NCBI RefSeq assembly: GCF_030813235.1
Contig: NZ_JAUSUB010000001.1
Span: 248,001 to 312,000 of the forward strand
DNA length: 64,000 bases
Direction: 5' to 3'
From: Cytobacillus purgationiresistens
GTDB lineage: Bacteria > Bacillota > Bacilli > Bacillales > Cytobacillaceae
Position 1 is the first letter of the stretch. Each line of letters starts with the position of its first letter. The notes beneath the pieces were generated by a model, which had not been told where the DNA came from, ran no database searches, and was given only the letters and a program-made list of their open reading frames with translations. Shown piece by piece: positions 45,111 to 54,954 of the stretch. The position numbers and the translations under genes were made by a program.

Positions 45111-47189
45111 ATGAAAAAATTACAGCCAATTTGGGAAGCGATTAAAAGGTTTTGGAAAAAGAAGCATATAACACAAATATTATTATTGCTTTTATTAACT
45201 GTGTTTTTATTGACTATCTTATTTTTCGCGTTTATCGCCGTGAATGCCAATGTGGAATCGTTACAAGAAGGGTTAGAACAGTCAACGATCATTTATGATA
45301 AGGATGGAGATCCAGCTGCCAGTTTAGCAACGAACCGGACTGAGGGAGTATCTGTCAATGCACTGCCTGGTCATATAAAAAATGCTGTGATAGCAATAGA
45401 GGATGAACGTTTTTACCAGCATAATGGATTTGATATAAAAGGAATAGGAAGAGCTTTCTTTAATAACATATTTGCAGGCAGAATTACAGGTGGGGGAAGT
45501 ACAGTCACACAGCAGCTTGCAAAAAATGCCCTATTAACCACTGAACAAACCTATCGCAGAAAAATAGAAGAATTATTCTTGGCAGTAGAAATAGAAAAGA
45601 AATACGAAAAAGATGATATCTTACAAATGTATTTAAATCAAGTTTATTTTGGCAGCGGTGCATGGGGGATTGAAAGTGCTGCAAATAAATACTTTAGTAA
45701 AACAGTATCACAGCTGACGATCAGTGAATCTGCTATGCTTGCAGGTCTGCTCCAGTCTCCGTCATATCTCGATCCTTATAAGAATTATGAAGGAGCAATG
45801 AAAAGGCGTGATACTGTACTGGGCAAAATGAATGAGCATAAAATGATCACAGAAGAAGAATACCAAGCTGCGAAAAATGAAAAGCTCCAGTTAAAAGAAG
45901 GAGTAGCAAGCTCTTTTGAACGTAAATATCCCTATTATGTTGATGCTGTACTGGATGAAGCTATTAATCAGTATGGCCTAACACAAGAAGAGATTTTTAC
46001 AAGAGGGTATAAGATCTATACAGAAATGGATCAAAACATTCAATCCAGTCTTGAAAATGTGTATGCAAGAGATTCATTATTTCCAGCAGGTAAAGGTGGT
46101 GCACTTGTACAAAGCGGTGCAGTCCTATTAGATCCTAATAATGGAGGGGTAAGAGGACTTGTTGGCGGACGTGGAGACCATGTGTTCCGTGGATTTAACA
46201 GAGCTACACATATTAAAGCACAACCTGGTTCCACTTTAAAACCATTAGCGGTATATACTCCAGCACTTGAAGAAGGGTATAAACCAACTTCCATCCTTAA
46301 GGACGAGCCCACTTCCTATGGGGATTATCATCCGGAAAATTCGACTAAACAATATTCTGGTGATGTGGAAATGTACAAAGCAGTAGAAGAATCCTTAAAT
46401 GTTCCGGCAGTATGGCTGCTTAATGAAATCGGTTTAAAAAAAGGGTTAGATTCGTTAGAAAGATTTGGCATCCCTCTTGAAAAAGAGGACGAATATTTAG
46501 GCATTGGACTTGGAGGCATGCGTACTGGCATATCCCCGTTAACACTTGCCGAGGCCTACTCGACTTTTCCAAACGAAGGCAAGAGAAACGATGGGCATTT
46601 AATAACTAAGATTGTTGGACCAACAGGAAAAACAATTGCTGAACGTAAAAAAACGACAGTCAAGGTTACCTCAAAATCCGTTTCAAAAGATATGTCTGCA
46701 ATGCTGTTAAATGTTATGGAGACAGGTACTGGTTCGGGTGCGAAAATAAATGGTGTCCAGCTAGCTGGGAAAACCGGCTCGACTCAACTTCCATACAATG
46801 ATGTAAGCGGAACGAAGGATCAATGGCTAGTAGGCTATACGTCAAATATTGTTGGGGCAGTCTGGCTTGGATATGATCAAACAGATCGGGAACATTACTT
46901 ATCCAGCAGTACATCAGATAATGTCGTACCAGTTTTTAAAGCTGTAATGGAAAGCACATTACCATACGTTGAGGATTCAGGCTTATCAACAAAATCTGTT
47001 AATGAAACAATCAATAATGATCAAAGGCGAGAGCAAGTTGGTGAAGCTATAAAAGAACAGACGGACAAAATTGAGGGTAAAATAAAGGAAGAATTGCCAA
47101 AATGGAAAGAAACCATAAAAGAGGGTATGAATGAAGCAAAAGACTTTGGCAGGTTTCTTAAGGAAAAGTGGAATAATTTCACGAACTAA
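45111..47189 (+). CDS. pbpG: class A penicillin-binding protein (PBP1A family), PbpG-like
   Basis: 692 residues. A short cytoplasmic basic segment and one membrane helix (about 21-43) precede the GT51 transglycosylase domain (AIEDERFYQHNGFD, Glu97; GGGSTVTQQLAKN) and the transpeptidase domain (GSTLKPLAVY with the active Ser near residue 373, EESLNVPA, AGKTGSTQ). The C-terminus is charged and amphipathic. Length and layout match B. subtilis PbpG (691), which acts with PbpF in spore germ-cell-wall synthesis. PbpF is the alternative. Confidence 0.85.
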   Translation: MKKLQPIWEAIKRFWKKKHITQILLLLLLTVFLLTILFFAFIAVNANVESLQEGLEQSTIIYDKDGDPAASLATNRTEGVSVNALPGHIKNAVIAIEDERFYQHNGFDIKGIGRAFFNNIFAGRITGGGSTVTQQLAKNALLTTEQTYRRKIEELFLAVEIEKKYEKDDILQMYLNQVYFGSGAWGIESAANKYFSKTVSQLTISESAMLAGLLQSPSYLDPYKNYEGAMKRRDTVLGKMNEHKMITEEEYQAAKNEKLQLKEGVASSFERKYPYYVDAVLDEAINQYGLTQEEIFTRGYKIYTEMDQNIQSSLENVYARDSLFPAGKGGALVQSGAVLLDPNNGGVRGLVGGRGDHVFRGFNRATHIKAQPGSTLKPLAVYTPALEEGYKPTSILKDEPTSYGDYHPENSTKQYSGDVEMYKAVEESLNVPAVWLLNEIGLKKGLDSLERFGIPLEKEDEYLGIGLGGMRTGISPLTLAEAYSTFPNEGKRNDGHLITKIVGPTGKTIAERKKTTVKVTSKSVSKDMSAMLLNVMETGTGSGAKINGVQLAGKTGSTQLPYNDVSGTKDQWLVGYTSNIVGAVWLGYDQTDREHYLSSSTSDNVVPVFKAVMESTLPYVEDSGLSTKSVNETINNDQRREQVGEAIKEQTDKIEGKIKEELPKWKETIKEGMNEAKDFGRFLKEKWNNFTN

Positions 47190-47222
47190 CGGAGGACAGT
47201 ACACTGTCCCTCCGTTTTTTTT
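47189..47222 (+). terminator. intrinsic terminator after pbpG
   Basis: ACGGAGG-ACAGT pairs with ACTGT-CCCTCCGT and is followed by eight T residues. Confidence 0.92.
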
Positions 47223-47480
47223 ACAGCAGTATCAGCCGTAAAACAAGCTTATTTTATTTATGGTATTCAACCATGAAGTACTTCTATTTGGATGTGGTCC
47301 TTGCTAAGCTTGAACCTAATTATTCATAAAATAAAGTATGTAAGAAAATCAAACAAAAAGGTGGAAATGACTCAATTAACCATGTAGAATGATACCTTAT
47401 ACCAAGTGATAGAACAATGCTAGCAATTGATAGCACAAAGATAGCGCATACTATATAAAATATAGCAGGGTGGGATAGAA

Positions 47481-47675
47481 ATGCCGGAGTCTTCAAGAAT
47501 CCAGTTGAATGTAAGGGTGAGCAAAGAAACAGCAAATAAGCTAGATGAAATTGTGGATTATTATCAAACACACACAAAATTAGGCAGAATATATAAGAGT
47601 GATGTCCTTACGGATATTATTGAGAAATCGTATGAAATTATGGAAAAACAAAAAGCTTTGAATAAAAGATTTTAG
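47481..47675 (+). CDS. small ribbon-helix-helix-like protein
   Basis: 64 residues. SRIQLNVRVSKETANKLDEI followed by YKSDVLTDIIEKSYEIM has the strand-helix-helix pattern of CopG/Arc DNA-binding proteins. The ATG follows GGGTGGGA. No partner toxin gene is adjacent, so an antitoxin role is not supported. It lies upstream of and parallel to an HD-domain gene. Confidence 0.6.
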   Translation: MPESSRIQLNVRVSKETANKLDEIVDYYQTHTKLGRIYKSDVLTDIIEKSYEIMEKQKALNKRF

Positions 47676-47738
47676 TCAAAAGATTAAGCCATAACTACGC
47701 TAGTTTCATGATGAAAATAATATAGGGAGGAATGTATC

Positions 47739-48278
47739 ATGAGGGATGTCAGATTAACGGAAATATTCAATCACCGAATTGCGCAAAAGTATATTACAAG
47801 ATCAGGGTTGGCACATGCGATTGCTGTAGCTTATCATGCTTTTCAACTAGCCAAAGAACAAGGCGAAGATGTAGATGCCGCTACAAAGGCTGGTTTCCTT
47901 CATGATATCGGACACTACACATGGTATAAAAATGGTAAGTGGGATTACGAGCTTTATCGAAAAAATGATATCCATGCAATTAAAGGAGCCGAGCGAGCAC
48001 ATAAATTATTGATTCGTCTCGGTGAAAACCCAATCAAGGCAAAGACAATTGCTTTAGCTATTTTGTTTCATACAGATTCCTTTTTACCTGGAGGAGAGGT
48101 TGTTAGAACGCCTCTACAATCCATCGTTAAACAGGCGGATGAAAAAGATGAAGAACCAGGTGGTGCGCATCATTATCGAGATATTAATAAAGAGCGCGCT
48201 CTTTCCAGCCTAGCCAGATTGGATAAGCTTATCGACAATTACCTAACAGAAATAGGAAAACAAAAACGTGTCGAATAA
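47739..48278 (+). CDS. HD-domain phosphohydrolase
   Basis: 179 residues. The HD motif reads AGFLHDIGHYTWY (about residues 50-62), with an upstream His in GLAHAIAVAYH and a later ILFHTDSF. It is a metal-dependent phosphohydrolase of the HD superfamily, probably acting on a nucleotide; the substrate is unknown. The ATG follows AGGGAGGAATG. Confidence 0.8.
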   Translation: MRDVRLTEIFNHRIAQKYITRSGLAHAIAVAYHAFQLAKEQGEDVDAATKAGFLHDIGHYTWYKNGKWDYELYRKNDIHAIKGAERAHKLLIRLGENPIKAKTIALAILFHTDSFLPGGEVVRTPLQSIVKQADEKDEEPGGAHHYRDINKERALSSLARLDKLIDNYLTEIGKQKRVE

Positions 48279-48291
48279 CATAATATCCTTG

Positions 48292-48319
48292 TCATTTCCT
48301 GCGCTTCCTCAGGAAATGA
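48292..48319. repeat. 10-bp inverted repeat after the HD gene
   Basis: TCATTTCCTG (48292-48301) and CAGGAAATGA (48310-48319) are perfectly inverted. There is no T run, so it is a weak terminator candidate. Confidence 0.5.
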
Positions 48320-48398
48320 TGGGCTAACCAAATTTGTAGAAGGAAAAATTATCCTTGATGTGGAATTCATATATTATCTCCTTAAGGCTGGTGATAAT

Positions 48399-48536
48399 AT
48401 GCAAAGACGAATGAAGAAGCAAACTGTTAATACAGAAGAAATTAAATTTGGTCTTACAACGTTTTTCCTGCATGTATCATTTTATGGAATTGTATTATTT
48501 ATTTTATTACTATTTCTCGATGTTTTTGGCCGATAA
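48399..48536 (+). CDS. small single-helix membrane protein, 45 residues
   Basis: A basic N-terminus (MQRRMKKQTVNTEEIK) is followed by one long hydrophobic helix (FYGIVLFILLLFLDVF). AAGGCTGGTGAT precedes the ATG. It is too short for a family call, but the composition is typical of small Bacillus membrane proteins. Confidence 0.5.
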   Translation: MQRRMKKQTVNTEEIKFGLTTFFLHVSFYGIVLFILLLFLDVFGR

Positions 48537-48653
48537 AAGAATAATTGGGAGGAAATTTCGCACAAAAATTTTAGCCATAATGCCTTTTGATTTTATTCCT
48601 AGCCGATTTAATGATATTATATAGGAGATTTTGAAATTAAAGGAGTGTCATAA

Positions 48654-49088
48654 ATGGCTAAAAAAGGATACATACAATTACAAAATGGGGAAAAACTTGA
48701 TTTTGAATTATACCCAAACGAAGCACCAGGTACAGTGGCAAACTTTGAAAAACTAATTAACGAAGGATTCTATAATGGATTAACCTTTCACCGTGTAATC
48801 CCAGGATTCGTTTCACAAGGAGGGTGCCCTTCAGGAAGTGGCACAGGTGGCCCTGGTTATTCAATCAAATGTGAGACAGAAGGCAATCCACATAAACATG
48901 AAGAAGGTTCACTTTCAATGGCACATGCTGGTAAAGACACTGGCGGAAGCCAATTCTTTATCGTTCATGAACCACAACCTCATTTAGACGGCGTTCATAC
49001 TGTTTTCGGTAAAGTGACGTCAAATATACCGACAGTAAAAGCAATGAAGAATGGCGACGTAATGGAAAAAGTTGTCCTAGAAGACTAA
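48654..49088 (+). CDS. ppiB: cyclophilin-type peptidyl-prolyl isomerase
   Basis: 144 residues, the size of B. subtilis PpiB. The cyclophilin core is present: [13 protein letters not shown] with the catalytic Arg, [18 protein letters not shown] and [12 protein letters not shown]. It has no signal peptide, so it is cytoplasmic. It catalyses prolyl cis-trans isomerisation in folding proteins. The ATG follows AAAGGAGTG. Confidence 0.95.
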   Translation: MAKKGYIQLQNGEKLDFELYPNEAPGTVANFEKLINEGFYNGLTFHRVIPGFVSQGGCPSGSGTGGPGYSIKCETEGNPHKHEEGSLSMAHAGKDTGGSQFFIVHEPQPHLDGVHTVFGKVTSNIPTVKAMKNGDVMEKVVLED

Positions 49089-49102
49089 TAAAGTGAAAAT
49101 TT

Positions 49103-49127
49103 AAAAGGGCCGAATAGGCCCTTTTTG
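49103..49127 (+). terminator. intrinsic terminator after ppiB
   Basis: AAAGGGCC pairs with GGCCCTTT over 5 bases and is followed by T residues. Confidence 0.9.
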
Positions 49128-49150
49128 TTTCTTTTTAGGGAGGAGATAGA

Positions 49151-49678
49151 ATGGAACCAATAAATGATCATTTAGTACAATATCTTGATGTGGTTTTTAT
49201 AGGCTTTAATCCGAGCATCAAGTCATCTGAAACCGGCTACCATTATGCGAATAAAAATAATCGGTTCTGGAAAATTCTCCATGAATCAGGTTTAACTCCC
49301 CGAAAATATTCAGCAGAAGAAAATGCCCTGTTATTAGATTTAGGTTATGGACTTACAAACATTGTCTCCAGGCCAACAAAGGCAGCAGATGAAATTTCGA
49401 AGGACGAGTATTTAGTGGGAAGAGAAGAATTGATTAAGAAGCTGAAGCATTTTCAGCCTAAAATTGCCTGTTTTGTTGGAAAAGGGGTTTATCAGCAATA
49501 TAGCAAGAAAAAATCAATTCCATGGGGATTCCAAGAAATGTCTGTATTACCTCATATGCGTGATTTCGTCGCTCCATCCTCAAGCGGGCTTGTTAGGATG
49601 AAAATCAATGAAATTATCAAAATATATGCAGACATCCCAGTTTTTTTAGATAAAAATAGAATAGGGAAGAGGGTATGA
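49151..49678 (+). CDS. mug: mismatch-specific uracil/thymine DNA glycosylase (Mug/TDG family)
   Basis: 175 residues. GFNPSIKSSETGYHYANKNN has the Mug active-site motif with the conserved Asn, and NRFWKILHESG follows as in E. coli Mug. The second motif reads APSSSGLVRM, aligned with the NPSGLS loop. It removes uracil or thymine from G mismatches and damaged pyrimidines. The ATG follows AGGGAGGAG. The next gene starts 3 bases after its stop. Confidence 0.88.
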   Translation: MEPINDHLVQYLDVVFIGFNPSIKSSETGYHYANKNNRFWKILHESGLTPRKYSAEENALLLDLGYGLTNIVSRPTKAADEISKDEYLVGREELIKKLKHFQPKIACFVGKGVYQQYSKKKSIPWGFQEMSVLPHMRDFVAPSSSGLVRMKINEIIKIYADIPVFLDKNRIGKRV

Positions 49679-49681
49679 AAA

Positions 49682-50029
49682 ATGCGCATCATCACACTTT
49701 GTGGTTCGACAAAGTTCAAAAAGCAATTCCGTGAAGCGGAGGCTGCACTAACATTACAGGGGCATATCGTCATTAGCCTCGGTTTTTTTGAACAAGCTGA
49801 GGGAATAGAGGTTTCCAAAGCACAAGAAGAGCTGTTTGCGCGTATTCATTTACGAAAAATTGACCTTGCAGATGAAGTGCTAATCATTAATGTTGGTGAC
49901 TACATTGGAAAGAGCACTCGATCTGAAATAGAATATGCAAAGAAGAAGGGGAAAAATATCGTTTATTATACAGATGTGGCTCCATTTACAACTTCTATCC
50001 ACGAAAACATGGACCATTTACATAGATAA
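49682..50029 (+). CDS. nucleoside 2-deoxyribosyltransferase-like protein
   Basis: 115 residues. It opens with IITLCGSTKFKKQFREAE, the nucleotide-binding strand and turn of the DRTase/DUF4406 superfamily, and has DLADEVLIINVGDYIGKSTR and SEIEYAKKKGKNIVYY. The Asp and Glu in these segments fit the catalytic positions. It may hydrolyse or transfer the base of a damaged deoxynucleoside, which would suit its coupling to the Mug glycosylase gene (3-base spacing); that link is inferred. Confidence 0.75.
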   Translation: MRIITLCGSTKFKKQFREAEAALTLQGHIVISLGFFEQAEGIEVSKAQEELFARIHLRKIDLADEVLIINVGDYIGKSTRSEIEYAKKKGKNIVYYTDVAPFTTSIHENMDHLHR

Positions 50030-50129
50030 AAAACGTGACATTTATAACTATCAGAATTTTCTTTTTATTGCTATCCTTTAAAGGACATCATGCAATCGCT
50101 TCAATTAATTCTCTTAAGGAGGGAAAGAA

Positions 50130-51095
50130 ATGGAGCAAAATGTTCATGTAATTCCTTATGTAGTTAATCAACAAGAAGAAACGGTTAACGAGGTACCAAA
50201 AGGTGTTGAAATGATTCAAGCATCTAAAGTTTGGTCACAGACTAAAGGAAATGGCATAAAGGTTGCAATACTCGACACTGGATGTGATATTGATCATCCT
50301 GATTTGCAAGGCAGAATCATTGGCGGTCGGAACTTTACAGATGATGATAACAGCGACCCAGAGCTTTTTGAAGACTATAATGGTCATGGGACACATGTGG
50401 CTGGCACCATTGCCGCAAATGAAAATGGAATGGGTGTAACAGGAGTCGCTCCAGAGGCTGATTTATTAATTGTAAAGGTATTAAACAAGGATGGTTCTGG
50501 ACAGTATGAATGGATTATTGCCGGAATAAACTATGCGGTTGAACAAAAGGCTGATATCATTTCAATGTCTCTTGGCGGGCCTAACGACGTAACTGAGTTA
50601 CACGATGCTATAAAAAATGCAGTTGCTCATCAAATTTTGGTAGTTTGTGCAGCTGGAAATGAAGGCGATGGCGATGAAAAGACTGATGAACTAGCATATC
50701 CAGGATGTTATAACGAAGTCATTAGTGTCGGGGCAGTGAATCTTGAGCGAATTTCATCTCCATTTAGTAACTCACATCCTGAGATCGATTTAGTTGCACC
50801 GGGAGAAGATATCGTATCTACCTTTTTAAATGGTAAGTATGCATCTTTAAGCGGTACATCGATGGCCACTCCACATGTAACAGGTGCTCTTGCCCTCATA
50901 AAGGATCTTTGCAATAAAGAATTTGATCGTCCGTTATCAGAACCAGAACTATATGCACAGCTTATCCGCAGAACAGTCCCACTTGGAAATTCGCCGAAGC
51001 TTGAAGGCAACGGATTTCTTTATCTCACTGTTTTGGAATATTTAGAAACGATTTTTGAAGCTGAGGTCAAAGAGAAACTTATTAACCAAGTATAA
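50130..51095 (+). CDS. ispA: intracellular subtilisin-type serine protease
   Basis: 321 residues with no signal peptide. The catalytic triad is Asp49 (VAILDTGCD), His86 (NGHGTHVAG) and Ser244 (SGTSMATPH), with Asn177 (AAGNEG) as oxyanion residue. The short N-terminal segment with VIPYVVNQQEE is the inhibitory extension of intracellular subtilisins, removed on activation. It is the major cytoplasmic protease in stationary phase. The ATG follows AAGGAGG. Confidence 0.95.
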   Translation: MEQNVHVIPYVVNQQEETVNEVPKGVEMIQASKVWSQTKGNGIKVAILDTGCDIDHPDLQGRIIGGRNFTDDDNSDPELFEDYNGHGTHVAGTIAANENGMGVTGVAPEADLLIVKVLNKDGSGQYEWIIAGINYAVEQKADIISMSLGGPNDVTELHDAIKNAVAHQILVVCAAGNEGDGDEKTDELAYPGCYNEVISVGAVNLERISSPFSNSHPEIDLVAPGEDIVSTFLNGKYASLSGTSMATPHVTGALALIKDLCNKEFDRPLSEPELYAQLIRRTVPLGNSPKLEGNGFLYLTVLEYLETIFEAEVKEKLINQV

Positions 51096-51141
51096 TTAAA
51101 TGGTTTCACATAAAATATATTAAGCTCAACCTCTCATAGCT

Positions 51142-51174
51142 AAACCGGTATCTTTAAAGGGTACTGGTTTTGTT
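51142..51174 (+). terminator. intrinsic terminator after ispA
   Basis: AAACCGGTA pairs with TACTGGTTT (one G-T pair) and is followed by a T-rich stretch. Confidence 0.8.
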
Positions 51175-51258
51175 ATTTTTGTTGAGTTAAGAACTGGAGA
51201 TACTTCTTTTTTATTGAATGTTCTTAACTAAGAGTATCTTTTTGGAAGGTGGGATGAT

Positions 51259-51810
51259 TTGCAGAATAAACCATTAATAATATCTATCTCTGGTATATCA
51301 GGTAGTGGAAAAACCACGGTATCAAATGAGTTAGCTTCAAGATTGGGCGGGGCAAAAGTTATCCATTATGATGATTACGATATTGAAGGACCTGTTCATT
51401 TCGGTAAATGGGCATTGGAAGGTGGGGATTATAATGATTGGAACGTACAGCCAATAGTAAGCGATTTGCATTTATGTTTAGCAAACAAATCGATTGAATT
51501 TATTATTTTAGATTATCCATTTGCAAAACTCAATAATCAGTTGGAGGACTTGATAAGTTTCTCATTTTATATCGACACACCATTAGATATAGCAATGGCA
51601 AGGAGATTTTTAAGGAACCCAATCGATTCTGCTAATGAACTTATTTTAGATTGTGAAAATTATTTGGCTACAGGCAGAAAGGCCTATATGGTTATGGAAA
51701 ACAAAATTAAACCAAACGCAGACTTTCTTATCAATGGTCAGCTTCCTGTCGAAGAAATTGCATTAAACATGGTAAAGAAATTGCTGCTGGGCATTTCATA
51801 CGATAACTGA
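51259..51810 (+). CDS. P-loop kinase (uridine kinase-like)
   Basis: 183 residues. Walker A GISGSGKTT is at the N-terminus, then VIHYDDYDIEGP (the DDYD substrate segment of uridine-kinase-like enzymes), a strand FIILDYPFA, and a lid with Arg pairs (AMARRFLRNP). It probably phosphorylates a nucleoside or similar small molecule; the substrate is not clear. The TTG start at 51259 follows GGAAGGTGGG. Confidence 0.75.
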   Translation: MQNKPLIISISGISGSGKTTVSNELASRLGGAKVIHYDDYDIEGPVHFGKWALEGGDYNDWNVQPIVSDLHLCLANKSIEFIILDYPFAKLNNQLEDLISFSFYIDTPLDIAMARRFLRNPIDSANELILDCENYLATGRKAYMVMENKIKPNADFLINGQLPVEEIALNMVKKLLLGISYDN

Positions 51811-51875
51811 CACTGCTTGAATGATATAGCATGTATTAGGTATAATTCAGTTAATAGAGAGAGGAAGGCAACCTA

Positions 51876-52193
51876 ATGCAACCATTTACATCAAAGGTTA
51901 TTAGTGTGATAAAAGATATTCCTCCTGGGAAAGTCATGACTTATGGACAGATAGCAGGCTGTGCTGGAAGCCCAAGAGGTGCAAGGCAAGTTGTAAGGAT
52001 TCTTCATACAATGAGTAAAAAATATGAGCTTCCTTGGCACAGGGTGGTAAACATAAAAGGCGAAATCGCCATAAAGGATAGAGAGCATGCGGATTACCAG
52101 CAGTTTCTGCTAGAAAGGGAAGGAGTAAAATTCACCAAAAATCTTGTTGTAGATTTAACTCAGTATAAGACAGATACAATGGCAGAATATTAA
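51876..52193 (+). CDS. alkyltransferase-like protein (ATL)
   Basis: 105 residues. It has the C-terminal fold of O6-alkylguanine transferases (PPGKVMTYGQIAGCAG, RGARQVVRIL), but the active-site PCHR is PWHR (Pro53-Trp54-His55-Arg56), so the methyl-accepting Cys is missing. ATL proteins bind O6-alkylguanine in DNA and call in nucleotide excision repair. The ATG follows GAGAGGAAGG. Its last four bases overlap the end of the opposing phosphatase gene. Confidence 0.9.
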   Translation: MQPFTSKVISVIKDIPPGKVMTYGQIAGCAGSPRGARQVVRILHTMSKKYELPWHRVVNIKGEIAIKDREHADYQQFLLEREGVKFTKNLVVDLTQYKTDTMAEY

Positions 52194-52921
52194 ATTGCTT
52201 TATATGTATGCAATATCTCTCCGGAATTGTTGATGACCATACCGTTTAATTGTCCGCCATAAACAGAACCGCCATCGATATTAATGTATGACCTACATGG
52301 ACTAATCCAAATTTCATTGCGTTTATCTTCGTACAGTTCCTGTGTCGGAGTATGGCCAAAAACAATAATTTTATCTGTTTTATTTTCTTGATTCCATATG
52401 TTTCTTATCCAGACCATTTGGTAGGGATTTGTCTTCCGCCAATCTTCTAATGCAGGATCAATGCCAGCATGGATGAATAGAACGTCTCCAAATTCATAAT
52501 ATAACGAAAGTCCTTGCAAAAAATCGACCTCGGCTCTTCGAGTGCCCATTTTTCTGGCAATCTCTTCATAACTTGCTTCCATGATATTAGAATCGCCAGA
52601 AAACTCTATTGCTGTTGTATCGCCGCCATTCCTGAAATAACGGAGAGCATTATTATTAATTAAAGGCTCGGATAGATATTTTAATAGCATATCTTCATGG
52701 TTTCCTTTTAAAATGATTACTTGATCTCCAAACTCTGCTTTCAAATCCATCATCTTTTGTACAACTTTAAGAGAATTTTCCCCTCTGTCGATTAAATCTC
52801 CAACTATAATAAGCAGCATTTCATCTACATTCCAATTTTGCATGAGGTTCGTTAATCTAGTTACTTCTCCATGGATATCACTAATCACAAATGCTTTTTC
52901 GAAGTTATTCACTATACCCAT
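52190..52921 (-). CDS. PrpE-like metallophosphatase (calcineurin-like)
   Basis: 243 residues. The phosphoesterase motifs are ISDIHGE, VGDLIDRG, LKGNHED and, later, FIHAGIDP and GHTPT, giving the two-metal site of PPP-type phosphatases. It resembles bacterial Ser/Thr phosphatases (PrpA/PrpE type) and diadenosine tetraphosphatases; sequence alone does not choose. Start is ATG 52921 or, with GGGATGGG just upstream, GTG 52912. It is convergent with the ATL gene. Confidence 0.82.
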   Translation of the reverse strand: MGIVNNFEKAFVISDIHGEVTRLTNLMQNWNVDEMLLIIVGDLIDRGENSLKVVQKMMDLKAEFGDQVIILKGNHEDMLLKYLSEPLINNNALRYFRNGGDTTAIEFSGDSNIMEASYEEIARKMGTRRAEVDFLQGLSLYYEFGDVLFIHAGIDPALEDWRKTNPYQMVWIRNIWNQENKTDKIIVFGHTPTQELYEDKRNEIWISPCRSYINIDGGSVYGGQLNGMVINNSGEILHTYKAI

Positions 52922-53200
52922 CCCAACTTATAGAACATTTAATAACCTTATTATAGCAATTTTATCATTCGATAGGTGATATTCATGCTGCAGTATAATT
53001 CTTAACTTTATTTAATAGGATGAAGTAATAAATACCTAAAAATAGGTGCTGAATACTTGCTTCTTCCTAAGTTGAAAATCTCATTCTTAAGACATTAATT
53101 TCCCAATTAAATCACATCTATTTACTCATAATGGATATAAAGGAAAACCCAACCTTTTAGAGAACCAATAAGTATACAAATAAAGAAGGTGGTATGGACA

Positions 53201-54685
53201 TTGAAAAAACAAATGAAATGGCTTCTCAGCTGTATGCTTATTTTCTCATTGGCGCTCATTCCTTTGACTGAACAGCCTCAATCCAAGGTTGGAGCAACTG
53301 AAGAAGGAGGAGCCCTTGTTCAAGAGTTGAATCAGCTCATTAATAATGATCCAGACCTGCAAGGCGCTTTGGCAGGAGTAAGCATAAGAGATGCTTCCTC
53401 AGGAGAACTCCTGTATCACCATATTGGAGATACTCGTTTAAGACCAGCCTCCAATATGAAACTACTCACTGCAGCTGCAGCACTGTCAACATTAGGAGAG
53501 GATTATCGCTTTAAAACAGAGGTGCTGACAGATGGTTCGAAAAAAGGGATCATTCTAAGCGGCAACTTATACTTAAAAGGGTATGGTGACCCAACCTTGC
53601 TAAAAAGTGATTTTGACCAAATGGCCAAGGATTTGAAAAAATCAGGAATCCGGATGATTAAGGGCGACTTAATTTCTGATGATACTTGGTATGACGATGA
53701 GAGGCTATCCATGGATCTAAATTGGAATGATGAAAGCTATTATTATGGTGCACAAATTTCTGCATTAACTGCTAGTCCTAATGAGGATTATGACTCAGGG
53801 AGTGTAATAGTAGAGGTAAAGCCAGGAAAAAAAGCAGGCGATCTATCTCAGGTGGTTTTAGAGCCAAAAACTGATTATGTGAAAATTGTTAATAACACCA
53901 AAACAGTCGCAAAAGATGGGAAAAAGGATATTGATATCGTCAGAGAACATGGCAGCAACACAATAAAGATTGAAGGAACCATACCGGTTGAGGCCTCCTC
54001 GTCAAAGGAATGGATTGCAGTGTGGGAGCCTTCAGGCTATGCACTAAGTTTATTCAGACAATCACTTGATGAAAATGGAATTGCCTTAATTGGAAGAGTA
54101 AAGAGTGGGGCAGCACCTGAAAAATCAAAAAATCTTTTGACCTTAGAATCCATGCCGTTATCTGAATTGCTTATACCATTTATGAAATTAAGTAATAATG
54201 GGCATGCAGAGACGTTGGTAAAAGAGATGGGGAAAGTGGTGAAAGGTGAAGGAAGCTGGGAAAAAGGATTAGAAGTTTTAGAAGATGAAATGAAAACTTT
54301 AGAAGTAAATACAGAGACTTTGGTTCTACGCGATGGATCAGGTATTTCTCATGTCAGCCTCCTCCCTGCAAATGAAGTATCACAATTACTTTATAAAGTG
54401 CAAAATGAGCCATGGTTTGAAACCTATTATCAGTCTTTACCAGTAGCGGGTGCTACAGACAGAATGGTCGGTGGCACATTGCGAAACAGAATGAAGAATT
54501 CGGCTGCAGAGGGTAATGTTCATGCGAAAACCGGATCAATCTCCACTGTCAGTTCTCTTTCTGGATATGTTGACACAGCGTCAGGTGAGAAGTATGCTTT
54601 TTCAATTATTCTCAACAACATGCTGGATGGATCTAAAGGGAAGGTAATAGAAGATAAGATTGCAGTGCTTTTGGCGGAGCAGTGA
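53201..54685 (+). CDS. dacC: S13 D-alanyl-D-alanine carboxypeptidase/endopeptidase (PBP4 type)
   Basis: 494 residues. A signal peptide (about 1-30) precedes the S13 domain: Ser-x-x-Lys in [15 protein letters not shown], Ser-x-Asn in [10 protein letters not shown] and Lys-Thr-Gly in HAKTGSIS. A large insert lies between the first two motifs, as in PBP4a/DacC of B. subtilis. It trims peptidoglycan cross-links. I chose the TTG at 53201, 10 bases after AAGGTGG; the GTG at 53189 is inside that site. Confidence 0.88.
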   Translation: MKKQMKWLLSCMLIFSLALIPLTEQPQSKVGATEEGGALVQELNQLINNDPDLQGALAGVSIRDASSGELLYHHIGDTRLRPASNMKLLTAAAALSTLGEDYRFKTEVLTDGSKKGIILSGNLYLKGYGDPTLLKSDFDQMAKDLKKSGIRMIKGDLISDDTWYDDERLSMDLNWNDESYYYGAQISALTASPNEDYDSGSVIVEVKPGKKAGDLSQVVLEPKTDYVKIVNNTKTVAKDGKKDIDIVREHGSNTIKIEGTIPVEASSSKEWIAVWEPSGYALSLFRQSLDENGIALIGRVKSGAAPEKSKNLLTLESMPLSELLIPFMKLSNNGHAETLVKEMGKVVKGEGSWEKGLEVLEDEMKTLEVNTETLVLRDGSGISHVSLLPANEVSQLLYKVQNEPWFETYYQSLPVAGATDRMVGGTLRNRMKNSAAEGNVHAKTGSISTVSSLSGYVDTASGEKYAFSIILNNMLDGSKGKVIEDKIAVLLAEQ

Positions 54686-54800
54686 AATGAAAATAGAAAG
54701 ATTTAACCAAATTCATTAAAATACGGACAAAATTGAGAAGTGTATAGAAGATAGAGTGAAAGGAAGTAACTAGTAGAATCCAAGATAAAAAGCCAAGCCT

Positions 54801-54832
54801 AAACACCCATTGTCAAGCAAATGGGTGTTTTA
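54801..54832 (+). terminator. intrinsic terminator after the S13 carboxypeptidase gene
   Basis: AAACACCCATT pairs with AATGGGTGTTT (one shifted base) and is followed by T residues. It lies 115 bases past the stop. Confidence 0.82.
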
Positions 54833-54954
54833 GTTATGAATAATTGACGTGGTTGTACTGTTTTATGGGAGAATCCAATATTATTTATAATCTCACTATT
54901 TGCAGTTATAATAAGAAAAGGATTGATTGGAAAATTAGAAAGTGAGATGGAAGA

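Noticed and set aside
47481-47675. Antitoxin of a toxin-antitoxin pair
   Set aside because: The ribbon-helix-helix-like protein has no adjacent small toxin gene; the next gene is an HD phosphohydrolase with its own ribosome binding site.
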